Part shown: in pieces, positions 59,154 through 64,000 of the stretch
How the letters are laid out: every line of letters starts with the position of its first letter
How positions within the stretch are numbered: the stretch's first letter is position 1
Assembly (NCBI RefSeq): GCF_051622035.1
Contig: NC_135359.1
Span: 27,557,501-27,621,500 of the forward strand
Reading direction: 5' to 3'
DNA length: 64,000 nt
Origin: Arctopsyche grandis
Taxonomy: Eukaryota; Arthropoda; Insecta; Trichoptera; Hydropsychidae
Translations under genes and position numbers: made by a program
Notes under the pieces: generated by a model
Told to the model about the DNA's origin: nothing
What the model saw: only the letters and a program-made list of their open reading frames with translations
The model's database searches: none

Positions 59154-59673
59154 GAGGGCTGGACAGCAGCGCCTTGTCCATACAAACGTACTATACTTCT
59201 CCCTTCTTCAATTATGGCACTAGAGAAATTATTTTTTTATATGCTATGGATATCCACCATGGGGGTGCATCTATCGTTTTATTTTTTTGATTAATTATTT
59301 TTTATAGGAGCTAGGAGCCGCCAAACATCTATAAAATCGCCTCTTTTTTACACCCACGCAACGAGCCCAGCGTGCTTATTTAACGGTCGATTTAAAAAAA
59401 ATACGCCGATAGATGCACAGAAAGTGTCTTTCTCATACCGATGATGAAATTTTTTTAAAAATTGGTCCAGTTTTGTAGGAGAAAATAGGAGAATACGAAA
59501 CCTCGATTTCGTCAATTTAAAATACGTTTTATCTGGTTGAAGCGCAACTGTCGCATTCACTCAATATATATATTGATATATATTGTCGCATTCACTCAAT
59601 ATATACATACACTCAATATATATATCGAAGAAAGGAACGGTAATAAAATTAAGGTTTCGGGTGTACAGCCCTC
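59154..59673. mobile_element. TTAA-flanked MITE, 520 bp
   Basis: TTAA at 59150-59153 and 59674-59677. Inverted ends are GAGGGCTGGACA and TGTACAGCCCTC. A truncated reverse copy is at 48845-49202. Near the right end, gtcgcattcactcaatat is repeated twice and also occurs inverted at about 61005-61028. TTAA targeting suggests piggyBac-like mobilisation. Confidence 0.75.
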
Positions 59674-60830
59674 TTAATGGATATACAAATTCTGAATGGA
59701 TCCTATAAACCGACCAAAAGTAACACTAAATATGTCAATGTCCGATTGATCAGCTAAATGGTTTAAAAGCTCTATGACTGTGCATAGTATTTAAAAGAAT
59801 GTTAGTTTTCATTATAATTGGTGAAAACAGATAATACATATATGTATATTTTATTTTGGAAAATTTTGTTAACGGTCCGTTTAAATATGAAAACAATAGA
59901 CAAACAACAAAAAATGTGTCTGTGTTTGTTTGTGAGTGCTTTGTGCTAATGTGAGTGTTGAGTTCTAATTTAAACGTTCCAGTAGACGCTTTTTACCAGG
60001 GCTATTTAGTCGGAACATTTCAAGCAGAGTCGGAGTCGGAGTTCGGGACCGGCAGCAAAATGGTTAAAAAGATTTCCCAGCCCCAGATGGAGTTAAAAAT
60101 GAATAAATAAAATAATAATTCAGAAGTGAACTTTCCGAGCCTTTCTTTCAGCAAAATCAATAATTAAAGCAGAAAAAACAAGATTTTCAACATCAATTTC
60201 AGTAGATAGTATCAGCAATATTCGCATAGCAACTCAAATGGTTGGATACAATTCTTGTAAATCATGCTGTTTTATAAAATGTAATACAATGAGTGGATTA
60301 ATTTTACCTTGAGGTTTATTTGAAAAAAAAGGGTTTTATTAAGTTCATTAATAATAATATCAGATTTTTAATCCACGGTGAGCTAAATTTGAAGATCGAG
60401 TCTTTCCGGTAGATTGTTTACAAAATACACAAAAACCCCACGAATATTTGTTCAACTGTTCGAATATTTCTTTCATTGATTCTATATAAGTTATATCTAA
60501 GAATTACAAATTTATTTCACTGAAAAAGAATATCGTACCAAACAATTAATGAAACAAGAAAGCTGAAATCTTTTAATTGTTCCGTTAATTTGGTTGCTTC
60601 ATGAACTACACCTGGATCTATTCTTTTAGTTTCAGATAAAGTAATTAAATCAACATGATGTCAACAATTTGATAATGAACTGCTTTGACACTTACTATTT
60701 TCGCTTCCCATCGTGTGTCAGATAAGAAGGAATTATTTAAGGAAAATAATTGCACGGGAATCAGTTAGAATCTTCAAGCGATATATTGAAGCTAAATATA
60801 GGGTAAACATGTTTACACTTTAGAAAGTAG
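59674..60830. other. AT-rich intergenic, nothing recognised
   Basis: No coding exon or repeat family was seen. Confidence 0.35.
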
Positions 60831-60975
60831 AAGCAGGCGCCTTTGGCCCTCTAACCTAAAGTTTTGTAGGGCCTTTGGCACTCTAATTTTAAATTTTAAA
60901 GCGCCTTTGGCACATCGAGTAGCGCCCTAATTTACTCGGTGCTCTCGGGCGCCGCCCGACCCAGCCCCTCCCTAA
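60831..60975. repeat. Repeat shared inverted with 20640-20740
   Basis: Blocks gcgcctttggcacatcgagt and tctcgggcgccgcccgac match the reverse of the 20.6 kb segment. A GCCTTTGGC word is iterated three times within it. Confidence 0.55.
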
Positions 60976-61027
60976 AACTGACACTGGCGACAATATATAT
61001 CAATATATATCTATTGAGTGAATGCGA

Positions 61028-61188
<161 letters not shown>

Positions 61189-61213
61189 CGATTTAAAGAA
61201 AAGAATTGAAACA

Positions 61214-62468
61214 ATGGAAAAAAAAATCCAGGCCTTCTACATCTATTCTAAATAGGAGCAAAAGTCTTGACAATATGAATAAAGACTACCACACGGATGA
61301 AGAAGAACTTGAAAATGAACTTAGCCAAAATGCAGAGAAAAGAAGTAAAAAAAGAAAAATAGATAAAGTATTATCTTCCCCGCAAAATAACCTGAAAGAA
61401 ACACAAAAACAGCAAACCAATAAACCTAACAAACAACCACTTCCACCACCTATTTATGTGAGCAATGTTATTGACTTCAATAAGTTTAGAGCTCATCTAT
61501 TATCAAAAACAGAAACACCACCCATTCAATGCCAATTTAAATTAATTTCAAATAATAGTATCAAAATCACTACACAAACCGAAGAAGATTATCGCAAAAT
61601 CAAAAAAACACTAAATGATTTAAAACAACGTGAATGTAAAGACAACGAAAACCCCCTTCACAATCTAGAGTACCACACCTATCAACTCAAGAATGAAAGG
61701 TGCTATAGAGTGGTTGTTAGAGGTTTACCGCCATCAACAGACGTTAATGAAATAAAAGATTCTTTCAAAGATAAAGGATATGAAGTGGCCAATGTGGCAA
61801 ATATTATGAAGAAATTTACAACCGATGGTGAAAGACAAATAAAACATTTCCCACTATTTTTTGTAGACCTGGTGCCAAAAGAAAACTGCAAAGAAGTATA
61901 TGGTATTAAAGAACTTCTACATTGCAGAGTAACAATTGAACCACCAATGAAAGTAAAAGACATCCCTCAGTGTACAAACTGTCAACAACTTGGGCATACA
62001 AAAAATTTTTGCAATCGACAACCTAAATGCGTCAAATGTGCCGCAGACCATCACACAACAAAATGCAACAAGCAGAAAAATGTTCCCCCAACTTGTGCCC
62101 TGTGTGGCCAGCAAGGACATCCAGCTAGCTACAGGGGGTGTGAGGTCTATAAAAAAAAGATAAAAGCATCACAACCCAAAAAGGTAACAGTAACACAACG
62201 CGTACAACAAAATCAAATTGAAGTTGTTGATAAACAAACAACTGTGGACAAAACATATAGTGAAGCAGCTAAGTCCCAAGCAGACAAAAGCAAACAAGAT
62301 ATCGGACAGGAAAATAAATCAACTGAACCTACCATCGGTGGCATGATGCAGTTGCTATGTGACTTTCAAACTGAAATAAAACACCAACTCAACTGGCTCA
62401 TAACCAGAGTGGAAAAAATTGAAAATCAGTGCAAATCACCAAGTAAACATAATAAAAATGACAGATAA
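61214..62468 (+). CDS. Jockey-like LINE ORF1 (gag-like, zinc knuckles)
   Basis: RNA-binding, particle-forming protein of a non-LTR retrotransposon. The in-frame ATG is at 61275. A better start, ATG 61214, is one base out of frame because of an A9 run (61218-61226), so a one-base slip has probably occurred. The N-terminus is Lys/Asn-rich. A PRE_C2HC-like region follows ([20 protein letters not shown] to [11 protein letters not shown]). Three zinc knuckles come next: [27 protein letters not shown] and [17 protein letters not shown] coiled-coil-like Lys/Gln tail ends the protein. The stop TAA at 62466-62468 overlaps the ORF2 start by 11 nt, a common LINE coupling arrangement. Confidence 0.85.
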
Positions 62469-64000
62469 TTCCCTACGCATATTAACATGGAATGCAAACG
62501 GACTCAATCAGAGAGTCCATGAACTTGAAGTGTTTCTAAAGACAAACAACATCGATCTAGCACTAATATCAGAAACACACTTTTCACAAAGAAGTTACAT
62601 AAAGATAAACGGATACTCGGCTTATTGGACAACACATCCTAGTGAACGAGCTCGCGGTGGTAGTGCTATTTTAATCAAAAAAAATATCCAGCACTTCGAA
62701 CAAAAAGATATCAGAGAACCATTCATGCAAGCTACTATCATCACAATTAAATATGGCAATGCTGACTTAAATATTGCTGCAGCATATTGTCCTCCAAAGC
62801 ATACCATCACAAAATACCAATTTATAAACATCTTTAATTCCCTTGGGCCAAGATTTATTATTGGAGGAGACTACAACGTTAAACATACAGCTTGGGGATC
62901 ACGACTTATAACTCCTGGTAAAGGAAACAACCTTCTATACGCGATTCAGAGCTCCTCGTGCGAGTATCATTCCTCACAAAAACCAACCTTCTGGCCGACC
63001 GACAGTAAAAAGGTACCAGATTTAATTGACTTTTTTATATCCAAAGGAATAGCCCCAAACCACATTGAGGTCGAAGGAATAGAGGACCTTACTTCTGATC
63101 ACACACCAGTGCTAATGACACTGAGCACACTGGTAATTAAAAGAATAAGGAGACAGAACCTGACAAATAAACGCACTAACTGGGATATGTTCAGGAAAAA
63201 ACTAGACCAATCAATAAATTTAATAGTGAAACTTAAAACTATAGAAGATCTCGAACTACACACTCAAAATTTTATTGACTCTGTACGAGAGGCTGCGAAA
63301 GAAGCTACACCTGTACCAAAAGAAAAACCAGACCAAATCATTAATTACCCCATGGAAATTAGACAATTGATTAAAGAAAGACGTAGAACAAGACGAATAT
63401 GGCATAGAACCAGAAATATTGCAGACAAAAGAGAATTTAACCACATAAGTAACAAAGTTAACCGACTTATTAAAGAGCATAAACAAAATTGTTTTGAAAA
63501 ATATTTGGAAGGTTTGGGCCCTGCAGCTGATAAAAATCACTCACTATGGAAAGCAACTAGGAAATTCAAACGACCAATTCTACAAATACCACCTCTGAAA
63601 AATGCGCAAGGAGAGTGGATAAGAAGCAACAAAGAAAAAGCTGAGCTGTTTGCACAACACTTAGAGACAGTATTCCAACCACACAATATTCAATCTGATG
63701 CTGATTATACACCAATGTATCAACCACAGCAACTAATCAAAACTGTCACCCCTATGGAAGTAGCTAAAGAAATAGATGACAATATAAATCCTAAAAAGGC
63801 ACCTGGAATTGACGAAATCTCACCGGGACTATTCAAGGAACTTTCAAAAAAGGCTATTATCATGCTAACATACTTATACAATGCATGTTTCCGGCTCAAG
63901 CATGTGCCAGAGTGCTTCAAAACTGCTCAAATCATAATGTTGAAGAAACCTGAAAAGTCACCCGAACAAGTGACATCATACAGACCAATATCCTTGTTGC
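62458..64000 (+). CDS. Jockey-like LINE ORF2 (endonuclease, start of RT), runs off window
   Basis: 514 codons open from ATG 62458 to the window edge with no stop. The APE-type endonuclease domain shows LTWNANGL, ALISETHF, GGSAILI, AAAYCPP, IIGGDYNVKHTAWGS, PDLIDFFIS and TSDHTPVLM. These are the Asn, Glu, Asp/Asn and Asp-His residues of the active site. A linker with WDMFRKKLDQ follows. Reverse-transcriptase motifs 0-2 come next: NPKKAPGIDEISPGLFKEL and KPEKSPEQVTSYRPISLL. This copy is uninterrupted as far as visible and so is probably young. Its RT core and tail lie beyond 64000. Confidence 0.85.
   Translation, partial: MTDNSLRILTWNANGLNQRVHELEVFLKTNNIDLALISETHFSQRSYIKINGYSAYWTTHPSERARGGSAILIKKNIQHFEQKDIREPFMQATIITIKYGNADLNIAAAYCPPKHTITKYQFINIFNSLGPRFIIGGDYNVKHTAWGSRLITPGKGNNLLYAIQSSSCEYHSSQKPTFWPTDSKKVPDLIDFFISKGIAPNHIEVEGIEDLTSDHTPVLMTLSTLVIKRIRRQNLTNKRTNWDMFRKKLDQSINLIVKLKTIEDLELHTQNFIDSVREAAKEATPVPKEKPDQIINYPMEIRQLIKERRRTRRIWHRTRNIADKREFNHISNKVNRLIKEHKQNCFEKYLEGLGPAADKNHSLWKATRKFKRPILQIPPLKNAQGEWIRSNKEKAELFAQHLETVFQPHNIQSDADYTPMYQPQQLIKTVTPMEVAKEIDDNINPKKAPGIDEISPGLFKELSKKAIIMLTYLYNACFRLKHVPECFKTAQIIMLKKPEKSPEQVTSYRPISLL

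Overview
This 64 kb window is AT-rich nuclear DNA from an insect. Evidence for this is a ZAD-type C2H2 zinc-finger gene (a family expanded in insects), GT-AG introns, and dense insect-type repeats: Jockey-like, RTE-like and CR1-like LINEs, piggyBac-like MITEs, Helitrons, a Tc1/mariner transposon and tRNA-derived SINEs. The order cannot be fixed from sequence alone. No bacterial, viral, CRISPR or rRNA signals were seen.

The genes lie in the first 15.6 kb. (1) A six-exon ZAD/C2H2 gene on the + strand (780-5795) encodes 651 residues with one ZAD and 13 zinc fingers. (2) An intronless IKK-beta-like kinase on the - strand (6616-8934, 772 residues) is convergent with gene 1. Its fold is clear, but the catalytic Asp, the alpha-C Glu and the DFG Gly are all replaced, so it looks like a pseudokinase. 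(3) A four-exon C2H2 gene on the + strand (11984-15588) encodes 870 residues with 14 fingers. A nest of transposons (9181-11190) separates the kinase from gene 3.

From 15.6 to about 61 kb I find no convincing host gene. This stretch holds LINE 3' ends, solo LTRs, SINEs and MITEs with readable target-site duplications. It also holds a foldback element interrupted by a LINE, and a Helitron that contains a Tc1 transposon whose transposase reading frame carries a GT-AG intron. Between the repeats are several GC-richer single-copy islands that could be conserved regulatory DNA.

From 61.2 kb to the right edge is the 5' half of a Jockey-like LINE: a gag-like ORF1 with zinc knuckles overlaps an ORF2 (endonuclease plus start of reverse transcriptase) that runs off the window.

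The points most worth a second look are the IKK-beta-like pseudokinase that keeps a NEMO-binding-like tail, a scattered class of short elements built from iterated 8-16 bp words (a different word at each of four loci), the intron-bearing Tc1, and a SINE-LTR-SINE composite present twice 2.3 kb apart.
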